64,000 nt of DNA from Chitinophaga sp. LS1 (GCF_034274695.1 NZ_CP128362.1:4528501-4592500); one strand, 5' to 3'. Shown: positions 16,242 through 25,644, counted from the first letter of the stretch. The notes: generated by a model not told the origin, from the letters alone. A program made the numbers and translations.

Positions 16242-18559
16242 TTCAGATGATCTATGTAAGGTTGTATGTATGATTCGTAAAAGGTATGTGCGGGCACCTG
16301 CCGGTCGTGGTTGTCACCAATAAAATACCGGTATCCGCAATAAGCGCCATCAGCCGCCCAGCAGGCGGTCGGTTTATTTTGTATGACTACCAGCGTGATC
16401 TCACGCACATTTGGATCCTGACTACGGAGGTGTAATAATCCCCTTGAATCCATCCATGCTTCTATACCCGTATTTAACACATACCTGGTAATGCGGATCT
16501 GCGTGCCGGGAATGGTACTCTCCTGACCGTTGAGGTTGGGAATAACATTGTTCACCGTCGTCCAGCTTTCCAGCGACAGTTTATTTGCATTGTGACGCAG
16601 CTCCATGTGGTTGATGGCCAGTCTGCCCGAAGGACTTACTTTGATACTCTTCACCTGTCTGTACATATTGTACCCGCAGTTGATGATCTTCTTCAAAGCA
16701 CGTAAATGGTCTGCCCTGGCAGAGAGCACCATGTTGCCATCCCAACTGCCTATGGTTTTAATAGACAGCGTATCTACAGAGAGTGCATGCGTGTCATTTG
16801 CATCTGTGATGTAGAAGGTTTTATCTTTATAAGCGATCACGATAGTACCAGTGAGTCGCTGACTGATAATATGATGTGAGCCGGCCTGGATGTTTGTATT
16901 CAGGTAGTATAAATACAGCGCTTCGTTGTGATAGAGCAATACATAAATAGTACCCTGCTCACTATGCCCGAAAGCATAAGTGCTGGCTTTCGGAAGATCC
17001 CTGTATATTTCATTCGCCCCGAATGCAATAGATTTCCAGTAGAGTAACCGCTGGTCTTCTGTAACTACAACACCGCCAAACTGCATAGCATTGTAGTAAT
17101 AATAATGCAGCTGCATGGTGCTGAATGGAAAATACAAAGGCGCTTCGTGCTGATGTAAAAATGCCGGCAGACTATGGCTGGCAGGCAACATATCTGTCGC
17201 CGTGAAGATCGATTCCAGGTCGTACACAGCATGGTTCAGCAAATGCCGGTGCCCTTTATTGTAATGAAAGAGTTGTACCCTGCCTTCACGGTTTACCAGT
17301 ATCAGGTAACCATTGAATTTACGGATCGCAGCAAAGGCTTCCTGGAAAGGCGCTGCGTGAAACAGCGTTTCATCAGTAATCAGGAAAAACTCCTGTTGTT
17401 GTTTTTGCAATACATTTTTTGCAAAAGCCGTTAACCCTGTAGCGCTGTGCAGTTCAGGCGATAACAATTCCAGTGCACTGGCTACACCTGCTTTGGTACC
17501 CAGTTGTAAAGGGGTATAGTCATATCCTGTCAATGCATAAGCGGGCAGTTCTCCTTTTTTATTTTGAAACGAACACGCCAATGCTGCAGCCATGGCCAGC
17601 AGGCGGGGCGTACCCCACATGCGGATACAGGTATCTACCAGTAAGAAACGTTCCGGCTGATAGTCGGCAGGTAGTTGTTCCCTGCGTAAATACAAGGCTT
17701 CATTATTCGCGAGTCGCACCATCAGCGACAACTCATCATGGGCTAGTTCGCTGATCAATAACCTGTCAAAATTCCCTCTGTTACTGATGTCAGACACACC
17801 ACCAAACAACTGGTCACTGCTACCCTGTACATGCATGGGAATATGTAGTGCGGCAATCATTTGCCTGGTGAGTTTTGTAAAACCTGCAGTAGCCGGATCA
17901 TTGGCTAATTCAGACAGGAGGTCTGTCTGCGGTGGCTCAGGAATCACTACCGGCAATGGTTTGGGCAGTTCACTCACACTTGTCTGCAACTTCAGGAGCA
18001 ATTCTTCCCTGTTGCCGATTGCTTTGTAGATAGCTGCCAGGTATTGCAGGTCTACTTCAACAATAAACTTGCTGAGTGGCACAGGGATCAGGATATTTTT
18101 ATCCAGGTTGCCACTGTTGAAATTATCCAGGATATTCCCTGCTACGTCATTGCTTACAGTGGGTGGAACAGCAGCACATAATGTTTGTAATAAGTGGATT
18201 TTTTTGTTTCCAAGCCAGTTACGGTCGGGTAGGCTGCCCAGTATATCCAGCAGATTATAAGCATCATTTATCCAGGTATATTCATCCTTGACGTTGAGGT
18301 GTATTTTTTGATAAATGTTATGTAATGTTTGCCATAGACGGGCTTTATCTTCTTTGCCTGCATTCAGCAAGAGCAACAAAGCCCCAAGTGGAGGGAAACA
18401 ATCTTTCAACTCCGCCAGTATTTCTGTCAGCGATGATCTGTAAATCAGTGTACGTCCATCCTGCCATTCAATCACTTCCCCCTCATCTGCCCAATGCCAG
18501 AAGTAATCGTCGGCCGATTTGAAGTAGGCGGTGGTTTCAAGGGTTTGTTTATAATACAT
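16238..18559 (-). CDS. vWA-like and beta-propeller-like protein of a MoxR ternary system
   Basis: A 773-residue protein with three regions. Residues 1-230 are helical and unrecognised. Residues 260-450 resemble a von Willebrand A domain, with the strand and metal-site position FLLVDTCIRMWGTPRLLA at 305-322. The canonical DxSxS there is replaced by DTCIR, so the metal site is degenerate. From about residue 450 onward there are repeated beta strands ending in short turns (for example VQLFHYNKGHRHLLN and GTIYVLLYHNEALYLYYL), consistent with a propeller. It lies between the 235-aa gene (11-bp overlap) and the 881-aa gene (4-bp overlap). A role as partner or client adaptor of the MoxR ATPase is inferred from the operon. 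Confidence 0.7.
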   Translation of the reverse strand: MYYKQTLETTAYFKSADDYFWHWADEGEVIEWQDGRTLIYRSSLTEILAELKDCFPPLGALLLLLNAGKEDKARLWQTLHNIYQKIHLNVKDEYTWINDAYNLLDILGSLPDRNWLGNKKIHLLQTLCAAVPPTVSNDVAGNILDNFNSGNLDKNILIPVPLSKFIVEVDLQYLAAIYKAIGNREELLLKLQTSVSELPKPLPVVIPEPPQTDLLSELANDPATAGFTKLTRQMIAALHIPMHVQGSSDQLFGGVSDISNRGNFDRLLISELAHDELSLMVRLANNEALYLRREQLPADYQPERFLLVDTCIRMWGTPRLLAMAAALACSFQNKKGELPAYALTGYDYTPLQLGTKAGVASALELLSPELHSATGLTAFAKNVLQKQQQEFFLITDETLFHAAPFQEAFAAIRKFNGYLILVNREGRVQLFHYNKGHRHLLNHAVYDLESIFTATDMLPASHSLPAFLHQHEAPLYFPFSTMQLHYYYYNAMQFGGVVVTEDQRLLYWKSIAFGANEIYRDLPKASTYAFGHSEQGTIYVLLYHNEALYLYYLNTNIQAGSHHIISQRLTGTIVIAYKDKTFYITDANDTHALSVDTLSIKTIGSWDGNMVLSARADHLRALKKIINCGYNMYRQVKSIKVSPSGRLAINHMELRHNANKLSLESWTTVNNVIPNLNGQESTIPGTQIRITRYVLNTGIEAWMDSRGLLHLRSQDPNVREITLVVIQNKPTACWAADGAYCGYRYFIGDNHDRQVPAHTFYESYIQPYIDHLK

Positions 18560-19256
18560 GGGTCAGGGTTTCGGCAGTGAGCCTTACGGCGCTGCGGGTG
18601 ACGTGAACAAAGGATGTATCCGGGATCATTTCATATTGTCCGTTCACATGAAAGAGCAAAAAGTGCGTCCTTGATCCTTCCAGTTTCTCCGCCACCAATG
18701 ATCGGATAACAGGTGGATTGAAATCGTAACCTGCCGGCATCAGTATCCTGTCTTTCAGTGTATATGAAGTACCGGGAACAGAAGGCAACGGCACACCGGC
18801 TACCAGCACCTGTCCGCGTGCAGAAGCTGCAAAGCGCAGGTGTCGTAGTCTGATCTGGGGTGCTGTGGCTACATATGTTTCCAGGGTACGCATCTCTGTC
18901 AGTATAGCGAAGCTTTCATCTGTAGTGGTACAGGGAGCTAAATTTACAAGCTGTTTGGTAGTCGCAAAAGCCGGCAACCCGGAAGTAGGCAGACTCACGG
19001 GAATAAAATCGGTCAGGGGGTGCCATTCCAATACAGGCAAAGTCTCATCCGGCGTCAATGCCCCGGGGGCAAAGAGGCGGTTGACAGCATCCAGTTTCCA
19101 GGTGCGTAATGCGGGCAGCTGGCGAAAAGCATTGTCAGCCACGCCTTTTACCCAAATCTGGTCCTTGTGCCATGCTGCGACCAGATCAACTCTGGTGCGC
19201 AGTTGGGCCAATACCTTCACGTCTGCTGGTGCTAATGTAATTACACTTTCAGTCAT
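18549..19256 (-). CDS. Uncharacterised ternary-system component
   Basis: A 235-residue protein without signal peptide or transmembrane helix. It contains beta-rich segments such as VDLVAAWHKDQIWVKGV near the N-terminus and LRHLRFAASARGQVLVAG in the middle, and no catalytic motif I recognise. Its start codon shares one base with the MoxR stop codon (TGATG), and its 3' end overlaps the vWA gene by 11 bp. The coupling implies fixed stoichiometry with the ATPase. It probably corresponds to one of the bpX accessory domains of these systems, but I cannot assign which. Confidence 0.6.
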   Translation of the reverse strand: MTESVITLAPADVKVLAQLRTRVDLVAAWHKDQIWVKGVADNAFRQLPALRTWKLDAVNRLFAPGALTPDETLPVLEWHPLTDFIPVSLPTSGLPAFATTKQLVNLAPCTTTDESFAILTEMRTLETYVATAPQIRLRHLRFAASARGQVLVAGVPLPSVPGTSYTLKDRILMPAGYDFNPPVIRSLVAEKLEGSRTHFLLFHVNGQYEMIPDTSFVHVTRSAVRLTAETLTHVL

Positions 19257-20404
19257 CAGTTAGTCTGCATGATCTTTTCCCACAAATGATCTATCGGTGC
19301 TAAAACAAAGTTTTTCTGCGTATCGTTGTTGATCCATTCACAGCGATCATTCAGATAGCGGAGTCTGTCTTTGATCAGTGCTCTTTCGGCAGGAGATGTG
19401 TCGGCAGCTTCCCATTGCATGGTCATTTGCTGCACTTCCCTGTAAATGGCATCTGCATCGGGAGTACTGTTGATAGTGGCTCTTGGGTGAGCGGAGGTTT
19501 GTTGTTCATCCGCAACTACCAGAGCTGCATTGACGATGGCAGAAATGATTTCCTGTTGTTCTTCCGTATCCCAGATATAGCGCAGCACCCACATATCCGA
19601 AAGGATAGCGGTGTCTCTTTTGCAGAGCACAGCGCTGGCAGCAATGAGGCGTTGTAGTTTCACCGCTCTTCTGTCAGAGATCTGGATGCCTGCATTGCGC
19701 AATTGTTGTATCAATGTAATATAGTACCCTCTGATGGCAGACAGGTCTATTGCAATCGTCATATTTTGCAGTTCCCTTACTTCCTCCGCACTGATTTTTG
19801 CCGGGGTTGTAAAGTCTGCCTGTTCCAGCTGCCAGCCGGCCTGCAATACTTTTTCCAGGTCAGCAGGATCTACGTTGTCACAATGTACCCGCAGCAGGAA
19901 GCGGTCAAACAGGGCCTGTAGTGCTTCGTCTTCGGGCAGGTGGTTGCTGGCGCCGATAAAGAGCAGGGCAGGGAGGGCTCTGGTTTCCTTGCCTCTTCTA
20001 AAGATCTTTTCGTTGAGCGCCATGAGCAGGCTGTTGAGAATAGCGCTGTTGGCGTTCAGGAGTTCGTCCAGGAATATGAGGTTCGCTTCGGGGAGCATAC
20101 CTTCAGTGTTAGTCACGAGATCCCCTTCTCTCAGTTTGCGGATGTCAAAAGGACCAAAGAGCTCATTGGGTTCGGTGAAACGGGTGAGCAGGTATTCAAA
20201 AGTTTTACCTTCCAGTAAGTTGGCGAGGGCGCGCACCATGGCACTTTTGGCAGTACCCGGAGGGCCTAATAAAAATAAATTCTCCCTGCCGGTGAGACAG
20301 ATGCCCATCAGATCGATGATGTCGTCTTTTCCAACAAAAGTCTTCTTCAGGTGCTGTAGGACATCGTTGAGCTTATCTACCAGCGGGGTTGTGGGTAAGG
20401 TCAT
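19256..20404 (-). CDS. MoxR-family AAA+ ATPase
   Basis: A 382-residue AAA+ ATPase of the MoxR/RavA class. Walker A GPPGTAKSAM lies at about residues 47-56, and the family-specific TRFTEPNELFGPFDI follows. Walker B is NLIFLDELLNAN near residue 108. Sensor 1 is FIGASNHLPEDEALQALFDRFLLRV, containing the arginine finger. A helical lid domain occupies the C-terminal third. MoxR proteins work with vWA proteins as remodelling chaperones, and the vWA-like gene two positions downstream is the probable partner. The start overlaps the upstream gene as ATGA. Confidence 0.93.
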   Translation of the reverse strand: MTLPTTPLVDKLNDVLQHLKKTFVGKDDIIDLMGICLTGRENLFLLGPPGTAKSAMVRALANLLEGKTFEYLLTRFTEPNELFGPFDIRKLREGDLVTNTEGMLPEANLIFLDELLNANSAILNSLLMALNEKIFRRGKETRALPALLFIGASNHLPEDEALQALFDRFLLRVHCDNVDPADLEKVLQAGWQLEQADFTTPAKISAEEVRELQNMTIAIDLSAIRGYYITLIQQLRNAGIQISDRRAVKLQRLIAASAVLCKRDTAILSDMWVLRYIWDTEEQQEIISAIVNAALVVADEQQTSAHPRATINSTPDADAIYREVQQMTMQWEAADTSPAERALIKDRLRYLNDRCEWINNDTQKNFVLAPIDHLWEKIMQTN

Positions 20405-21036
20405 AATATAATTTCGTTAATAACTGTATCGAACTGAGGCCAGAGTAGGGCAGCATGTGATCCCAGGGCTGCTTGTACAAATGGCAGGTTTTCAGGAAGG
20501 CGGCATTGTGACAGGTTTCTTGCCTGGATGATCCTGTCAGTATATGCCTGCCTTAAGGATGGATGGTCATTAATGGCAGACAGGTCTACCTGTTCATTTA
20601 ATGGAATGGCGGCTGCTGAAAATGGCCATTGATGAGCGGTTTGGTAAAACCGGGTGATCAATGGGTCAGTAGGCGAAAGACCTTTAGCCAGCAGAAACAG
20701 ATCTGGCAGATAGCGAAGGGTCAGGTCTGCCGAATAAATAGCTGCGGGTGTTCTTTCACCCGTATATGCAGGTAAATGGGTTTCCAGGAGAGCGGCATCG
20801 AGGTTGCGCAATAGAATGAACTGTACGATTGTGTACAAGTAGCCTGCCGCCCAGAGTGCTGCATCCATATCCAGGTCGGGTGCGGTATGAGGCATCTCGC
20901 GGCAGTCGTCTTCATAATATTGTTGCAGGTGAATAGCAGCTGTGCGCAGGTCGGCTTCCTCGAAAGTCAGCAGATCAGCGGACACAGTTACATTACCTTC
21001 GTTGATTAGGCCCGATATGAATTCAGTTAATTCCAT
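20401..21036 (-). CDS. Uncharacterised helical protein, first gene of the MoxR ternary operon
   Basis: A 211-residue, largely alpha-helical acidic protein with no signal peptide. Segments such as LRTAAIHLQQYYEDDC and LWAAGYLYTIVQFILLRN are amphipathic helices. I recognise no catalytic motif. It is the promoter-proximal gene of a five-gene operon, and its stop codon overlaps the MoxR start by 4 bp. Small helical proteins at this position occur in the ternary systems, but the assignment rests on context. Confidence 0.6.
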   Translation of the reverse strand: MELTEFISGLINEGNVTVSADLLTFEEADLRTAAIHLQQYYEDDCREMPHTAPDLDMDAALWAAGYLYTIVQFILLRNLDAALLETHLPAYTGERTPAAIYSADLTLRYLPDLFLLAKGLSPTDPLITRFYQTAHQWPFSAAAIPLNEQVDLSAINDHPSLRQAYTDRIIQARNLSQCRLPENLPFVQAALGSHAALLWPQFDTVINEIIL

Positions 21037-21168
21037 GTCGACATTGTACCCTATTCATATAATATTTAATGAAGATACTAAGGAGATAGCTACTTTACAA
21101 GAAATATGATAGCCGGATTGTAATTTGTCGATAGCTTTTTTAATTTAGAGAATTAAATTTTAGTGATC

Positions 21169-21936
21169 ATGTATAAGAAAACGCTTGCAACAGTAGCGGC
21201 TGTTGCGCTTTCAGCCACGTTATTTGCGCAGACCAAACCCGAAGACACAGAAGTGTGGGAACCAGTCCCTGCTGTAGTAACCCCCGGTAAGATTAACACA
21301 GACGCACCTTCCGATGCAATTATTTTGTTTGATGGCAAAACCCTGGACCAGTGGGTTTCTGTCAAAGATCCTTCCCAGCCTGCAGCCTGGAAGGTATCCG
21401 GAGGTATCCTGACTGTGGAAAAGAATACTGGAAATATACAAACGAAAAGGTCTTTTACGAATTACCAACTGCATATTGAATGGCGGGTACCAAAGAATAT
21501 AACCGGTACCGGACAGGGTAGGGGAAACAGCGGGTTGTTTTTAGCCTCCACCGGCCCTGGTGATGATGGATATGAGTTGCAGATCCTGGATAACTACAAC
21601 AATAAGACCTATGTAAATGGTCAGGCAGGTAGTATCTACAAGCAAACACCTCCACTGGCAAATGCGAACAAAAAGCCCGGTGAATGGCAGACCTACGATG
21701 TGATCTGGACAGCGCCTAAGTTCAATGCTGACGGCTCTGTTCAAAGTCCTGCCCGTGTGACCGTGTTCTTCAACGGTATACTGGTACAAAATAATACAGT
21801 GTTGCAGGGCCCTACCAAATACATTGGCAAGGCTTCTTATGAAAAACCACATGGTGCTTGTCCGATCAAATTACAGGCACATGGGGATAAGAGCGAGCCT
21901 TTGAGCTTTAGAAACATCTGGATCAGAGAATTGTAA
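21169..21936 (+). CDS. Secreted DUF1080 (3-keto-disaccharide hydrolase-like) protein
   Basis: A 255-residue protein. I start it at the ATG at 21169; an in-frame GTG lies two codons earlier. The signal peptide ends near residue 20 (SATLFAQ). The DUF1080 beta-sandwich is shown by IILFDGKTLDQWVS near residue 44, the RSFTNYQLHIEWRVP strand, GRGNSGLFLASTG, YELQILDNYNN and the C-terminal PLSFRNIWIREL. The family includes secreted concanavalin-like enzymes acting on 3-keto sugars in Bacteroidota, though many members are untested. The gene stands alone, divergent from the MoxR operon, with a strong terminator behind it. Confidence 0.9.
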   Translation: MYKKTLATVAAVALSATLFAQTKPEDTEVWEPVPAVVTPGKINTDAPSDAIILFDGKTLDQWVSVKDPSQPAAWKVSGGILTVEKNTGNIQTKRSFTNYQLHIEWRVPKNITGTGQGRGNSGLFLASTGPGDDGYELQILDNYNNKTYVNGQAGSIYKQTPPLANANKKPGEWQTYDVIWTAPKFNADGSVQSPARVTVFFNGILVQNNTVLQGPTKYIGKASYEKPHGACPIKLQAHGDKSEPLSFRNIWIREL

Positions 21937-21943
21937 TTTTATA

Positions 21944-21978
21944 AGCGCCTTTGCCACCAGGCAAAGGCGCTTTTTTTA
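21944..21978 (+). terminator. Intrinsic terminator after the DUF1080 gene
   Basis: A 12-bp perfect stem (AGCGCCTTTGCC/GGCAAAGGCGCT), loop ACCA, followed by a run of seven T. Confidence 0.9.
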
Positions 21979-21992
21979 GTCCACCCCTCAAT

Positions 21993-22024
21993 TTTGCAGC
22001 TTCACCTTTATTTCTATAATTTTA
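21993..22024 (+). promoter_or_regulatory. Candidate Bacteroidota promoter for the LytS/LytTR operon
   Basis: TTTG at 21993-21996 and TAATTTTA at 22017-22024 are separated by 20 bp, close to the TTTG/TAnnTTTG consensus with one mismatch. The kinase ATG lies 28 bp downstream. Confidence 0.45.
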
Positions 22025-22052
22025 GCAGGGCGATACTGCAATTTTGCCATCA

Positions 22053-23018
22053 ATGAGAAGACAACTCTACATATATAGCTCGCTATTCATCACACTGGCA
22101 CTCAACATACCTAAACTCTTCACACTAAGAGAAAACACACCTATATCCCGCTTTGTTCCATTCAACTTATCTGAAGTTATATTCCAAACTGGTTTTAACC
22201 TTATCTTTTGTCTCGTTATTTTTTACATCAGTGATACTTTTAAGATCAACAAAGTCATCACACACTTATTAAATCTATTAGCATTACTCTTCTTTTTTAC
22301 CATCGGTCTCACCATTCAAAAGCACCTTTACGGCGCCGGTTTTTTCCTGCCCGGTCGTGGCTTAGGCATTAAATTGACACTTACACTTATTTTAGTGTTG
22401 ATAGAGGTCCGTGTAGTCAACATCCTTCGTCAATCCCGTTTCAAAGAACTTGAAAACGACCGGCTCCGCAACGCTTACCTCAAAGCAGAACTGAGTTTAC
22501 TCAAGGGGCAACTCCAACCGCATTTCTTTTTCAACGCCCTTAGCAGTCTTTCCGGAGTCGTTCGTGAAGACCCTGTCAAGGCACAATATTACATCAACCA
22601 GCTATCCCGTTTTTTTCGCTATTCATTGCAAAAAGAAGATACTGGTTTAGTGCCTTTAAAAGAAGAGATCAGCGCCGTCAACTCGTACGCTGCATTGCTG
22701 AAAATGCGTCATGAAGAAGGTTTTCAACTCAATATAAATATACCGGAAGAACAGCTGCACCGCCTACTTCCTCACATGTCACTCCAGCCATTGGTAGAAA
22801 ATGCCCTCAAGCATAATAAGATACCGTTACTGCTGGAAATTACATTGAAAGAAAACGAACTGATAGTAAAAAATAACCTGCAGCCGGTTCATTTTCCAGA
22901 ACCCGGTACAGGCATAGGTTTATCGAATTTAAACGAACGATATAAGATCCTTCTTCAGCAGGAAATCAATATCGAAAAAACAGCCACGGCATTCATCGTA
23001 ACACTTCCTTTGCAATAA
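22053..23018 (+). CDS. LytS-type sensor histidine kinase
   Basis: A 321-residue kinase. I use the ATG at 22053 rather than the in-frame TTG at 22044. Four hydrophobic segments occupy residues 5-125. The His_kinase domain follows with the signature LKGQLQPHFFFNALSSLSG, containing the phospho-acceptor His, then QLSRFFRYSLQ. The ATPase part shows MSLQPLVENALKHNK and a GTGIGLSNLNERY glycine box. It is 4 bp from the LytTR regulator gene and surely forms a pair with it. The signal is unknown. Confidence 0.92.
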   Translation: MRRQLYIYSSLFITLALNIPKLFTLRENTPISRFVPFNLSEVIFQTGFNLIFCLVIFYISDTFKINKVITHLLNLLALLFFFTIGLTIQKHLYGAGFFLPGRGLGIKLTLTLILVLIEVRVVNILRQSRFKELENDRLRNAYLKAELSLLKGQLQPHFFFNALSSLSGVVREDPVKAQYYINQLSRFFRYSLQKEDTGLVPLKEEISAVNSYAALLKMRHEEGFQLNINIPEEQLHRLLPHMSLQPLVENALKHNKIPLLLEITLKENELIVKNNLQPVHFPEPGTGIGLSNLNERYKILLQQEINIEKTATAFIVTLPLQ

Positions 23019-23022
23019 AAAT

Positions 23023-23766
23023 ATGGCATTACGCGTAGCGATCATAGAAGACGAACCAGCCACTGCCCGCAATCTGCGGCACATGCTTCAGGACATTGCA
23101 CCGGAAATAGAAGTATTGACTATACTGCCGGGTGTAGCTGAATCCGTGGCCTGGTTGAATGACAACATGCAGCAATGCGAACTCCTGTTTATGGACGTTC
23201 GTCTCAGCGATGGCCTGTCCTTCGACATCTTTAGCCAGGTGAACGTAACGCTCCCAGTGATCTTTGTGACCGCTTACGATGACTATGCCTTACAGGCCTT
23301 CAAAGCAAATGGGATTGATTACATTCTCAAACCATTTGATGAAAGTGAGTTAAAGCAAAGCTTACAGAAATATAATCGCCTGCGTGATAATAGTAAGATG
23401 CAGCAACTGGTGGCGCAATTCAAATCCTATAAACAATCCTTTTTGGTACACAACAGGGATAAGCTCATTCCCCTGTCTGCGGGTAACATTGCCTGGTTTT
23501 ACACGGCAAATGAACTGGTGTATGCCGGTACCGTCGATAATAAACAATACATCATCGACTTTACAATGGAACAGTTGCAACAACAGTTGGATCCTGCGGT
23601 ATTTTTCCGGGCCAACAGGCAGTTCATTGTACAACGTGGTGCTATTCAGGAAGTTGATTTTTATTTCAATGGCAGATTGGCCCTAAAGGTCCATCCAGCG
23701 CCCAAAGAACAGATCTTAATCAGCAAGGCGCGGGTGCCTGAATTTAAAAATTGGATGAACGTGTGA
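23023..23766 (+). CDS. LytTR-family response regulator
   Basis: A 247-residue regulator with a receiver domain (residues 1-120) and a LytTR DNA-binding domain (about 140-245). The acidic pocket is IIEDEPATARNL, the phospho-acceptor Asp lies in LLFMDVRLSDG, and the Lys in DYILKPFDESEL. The LytTR part contains FFRANRQFIVQRGAI, characteristic of the family. It works with the adjacent LytS-type kinase. The target genes are not identifiable from the sequence. Confidence 0.93.
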   Translation: MALRVAIIEDEPATARNLRHMLQDIAPEIEVLTILPGVAESVAWLNDNMQQCELLFMDVRLSDGLSFDIFSQVNVTLPVIFVTAYDDYALQAFKANGIDYILKPFDESELKQSLQKYNRLRDNSKMQQLVAQFKSYKQSFLVHNRDKLIPLSAGNIAWFYTANELVYAGTVDNKQYIIDFTMEQLQQQLDPAVFFRANRQFIVQRGAIQEVDFYFNGRLALKVHPAPKEQILISKARVPEFKNWMNV

Positions 23767-23901
23767 TTCTCAATCATTTGCAAAATAGAAGCTAACATAT
23801 AATAAAATAAGCCCAATTTAAATTGCGGGAATGCTTTTATATTAAGAAAATAATGACTATCTAGCAGTACCTATTTATTATTCCCTATAAAATGTGATTC
23901 T

Positions 23902-24657
23902 ATGAAAACACGACGCGTGCGTAAAACGGTCCTTTCCCTTTTAATGCTCTCGGGTTTGGCCATGATGGTTTTTTCCTGTAAGAAGGATGAAGATGATGGC
24001 GTCATCACTTCCGATGAAATGGCAGAAGCGATCAGCCAGTCTTTCAGCAGTTCAGGTGGCGGTCTGGTTGTGCAGACGAATGCAGCCATGAGTGTTGTAT
24101 CCGCAGCAAACGGTGAGCGCAAGGCCGGCAAACTGTCAGACCAGTGTGGTATTCCGATTTCAAAAACGCTGACCAGCGCTAACTCAGATACGGCTACCTA
24201 TTATACATGGAGTTATGGAATTACCTGGAACTGGGAATTGGCCTGTACCGAAAATGTACCTACACAATATGAATTCAACGCTTCTGGTAGAGCACTGTAT
24301 GATTTCCCACGCATGTCTTCTGATGATAGTGTGACCAACAAAATTGTAGTAACCGGTCTGTCAGACGACAGTACCTTCTACAAGGCGAGTCAGACATATA
24401 TCCGTACAGGTACACAGCAATCCAAAATTGGGAAGATGCACAAGTTCACCAGCACAGTGACAGTTACATCTACCAATATGTATATCAATAAATCAACACT
24501 GAGAATCGTATCTGGTACGGCTACCGTAAATATCAAAGGTGAAAGCTCTAGTGGTAAATCATTCGCCTTGTCAGGAACACTGACATTCTCAGGCAATGAT
24601 GCGGCATCACTGGTACTGAACGATACAAAGTACACCGTGTCCTGGATCAAAGAATAA
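23902..24657 (+). CDS. Putative lipoprotein, paralog of the next gene
   Basis: A 251-residue secreted protein with a type II (lipoprotein) signal: hydrophobic residues 9-24 followed by FSCKKDEDD, with Cys26 as the probable lipidation site. The mature part is rich in Ser, Thr and beta strands; I recognise no domain. It aligns end to end with the gene at 24877. Both share the NxxxS/T-rich VTxSTNMYINKSTLRIVSGTATV-like segment (here split as STLRIVSGTATVNIKG) and a GKSFALSGTLTFSG strand near the C-terminus. An intrinsic terminator follows. Confidence 0.75.
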   Translation: MKTRRVRKTVLSLLMLSGLAMMVFSCKKDEDDGVITSDEMAEAISQSFSSSGGGLVVQTNAAMSVVSAANGERKAGKLSDQCGIPISKTLTSANSDTATYYTWSYGITWNWELACTENVPTQYEFNASGRALYDFPRMSSDDSVTNKIVVTGLSDDSTFYKASQTYIRTGTQQSKIGKMHKFTSTVTVTSTNMYINKSTLRIVSGTATVNIKGESSSGKSFALSGTLTFSGNDAASLVLNDTKYTVSWIKE

Positions 24658-24681
24658 ACATTTGTGACAAAAGTATACAAT

Positions 24682-24711
24682 CAGCCTCCGCCTTCTGGTG
24701 GAGGCTTTTTT
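24682..24711 (+). terminator. Intrinsic terminator after the first lipoprotein gene
   Basis: A 10-bp stem with one mismatch (AGCCTCCGCC/GGTGGAGGCT) and a 4-nt loop, followed by six T. Confidence 0.75.
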
Positions 24712-24876
24712 ATGCTTACTACCTGGTAAGCAGTTCTTTATTTCTTCATATACACAATAAAGGATCAATACCAGTCGTTTATATTATTATTTTACTATAT
24801 ATTAGCATGCGAAAAGGGGGACATAAAAAATAGCCTACTCCTTTTTACTATATTCTAAACTAAACAAAATTCATCT

Positions 24877-25644
24877 ATGAAAAGAATGAGCAACCCCTTG
24901 TTGCGCAGTAAAGCTGCCCTGTTATTCATGTGTGTAGCAGCCGGCATGTCTGTAGTAATGCCATCTTGTAAAAAGGACGACAAAGAAAGCAGTCAGCCAG
25001 CGGTAAGCCAGGCAGAAGTAGCAACTGTAGTAAATTCCGCAGTAACCAATGGTGGTGTAGCCGCTCAGACTTCAGCAGCAGCTACAACAGCATCTCTCTA
25101 CCTGGGTGCACGTAAAAGTGCAAAGACAACTGGTGATGATTGCGGTTATACCGACGAAGATTCTTTCCAATTCTCTTCTGATGCAAATGCGTCTACCACT
25201 TTCAGCATTGATTACACTTACAAATTTGTGATCACCTGTGCTGCTGATCAGTACCAGTCATTCAACTTTACATTTGCAGCAAAGACATCACTGGGTACTT
25301 CCAAGATCTCTGTGGCTGATACTTCAGCTGCTACTTTTGCTATCACCGGTCTGGATGATGCAAGTAAAAACCTGGTATTCAATCAGGCGTTTGACAACAA
25401 GGCTTCCCTGATCTCAAAAGATGGTAGCGGTAACTCTTTCTATAGTACACTGAAATATACTGCTACTGATGTAACAGTTAGCAAAACCACCCTGCAGATC
25501 ATTTCTGGTACTGCTGCGGTTAAGATCACTGGTACAACTACTACCGGTAAATCTTTCAGCTATGAAGGTACAATTGTGTACAAGGGTAGCAATAAAGCTG
25601 TATTTACTATCACAGGTGGTAGCAGCTTTGACCTGACATGGTAA
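24877..25644 (+). CDS. Putative lipoprotein, paralog of the preceding gene
   Basis: A 255-residue protein with a lipoprotein signal: a hydrophobic stretch at residues 14-28, then PSCKKDDKE with Cys31 as the likely lipidated residue. The mature sequence is Ala/Thr/Ser-rich and beta-like, with the paired segments TTLQIISGTAAVKITG and GKSFSYEGTIVYKG matching its neighbour. No known domain is recognised. Each paralog has its own terminator and a gap of about 220 bp separates them, so they may be separately regulated. Confidence 0.75.
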   Translation: MKRMSNPLLRSKAALLFMCVAAGMSVVMPSCKKDDKESSQPAVSQAEVATVVNSAVTNGGVAAQTSAAATTASLYLGARKSAKTTGDDCGYTDEDSFQFSSDANASTTFSIDYTYKFVITCAADQYQSFNFTFAAKTSLGTSKISVADTSAATFAITGLDDASKNLVFNQAFDNKASLISKDGSGNSFYSTLKYTATDVTVSKTTLQIISGTAAVKITGTTTTGKSFSYEGTIVYKGSNKAVFTITGGSSFDLTW

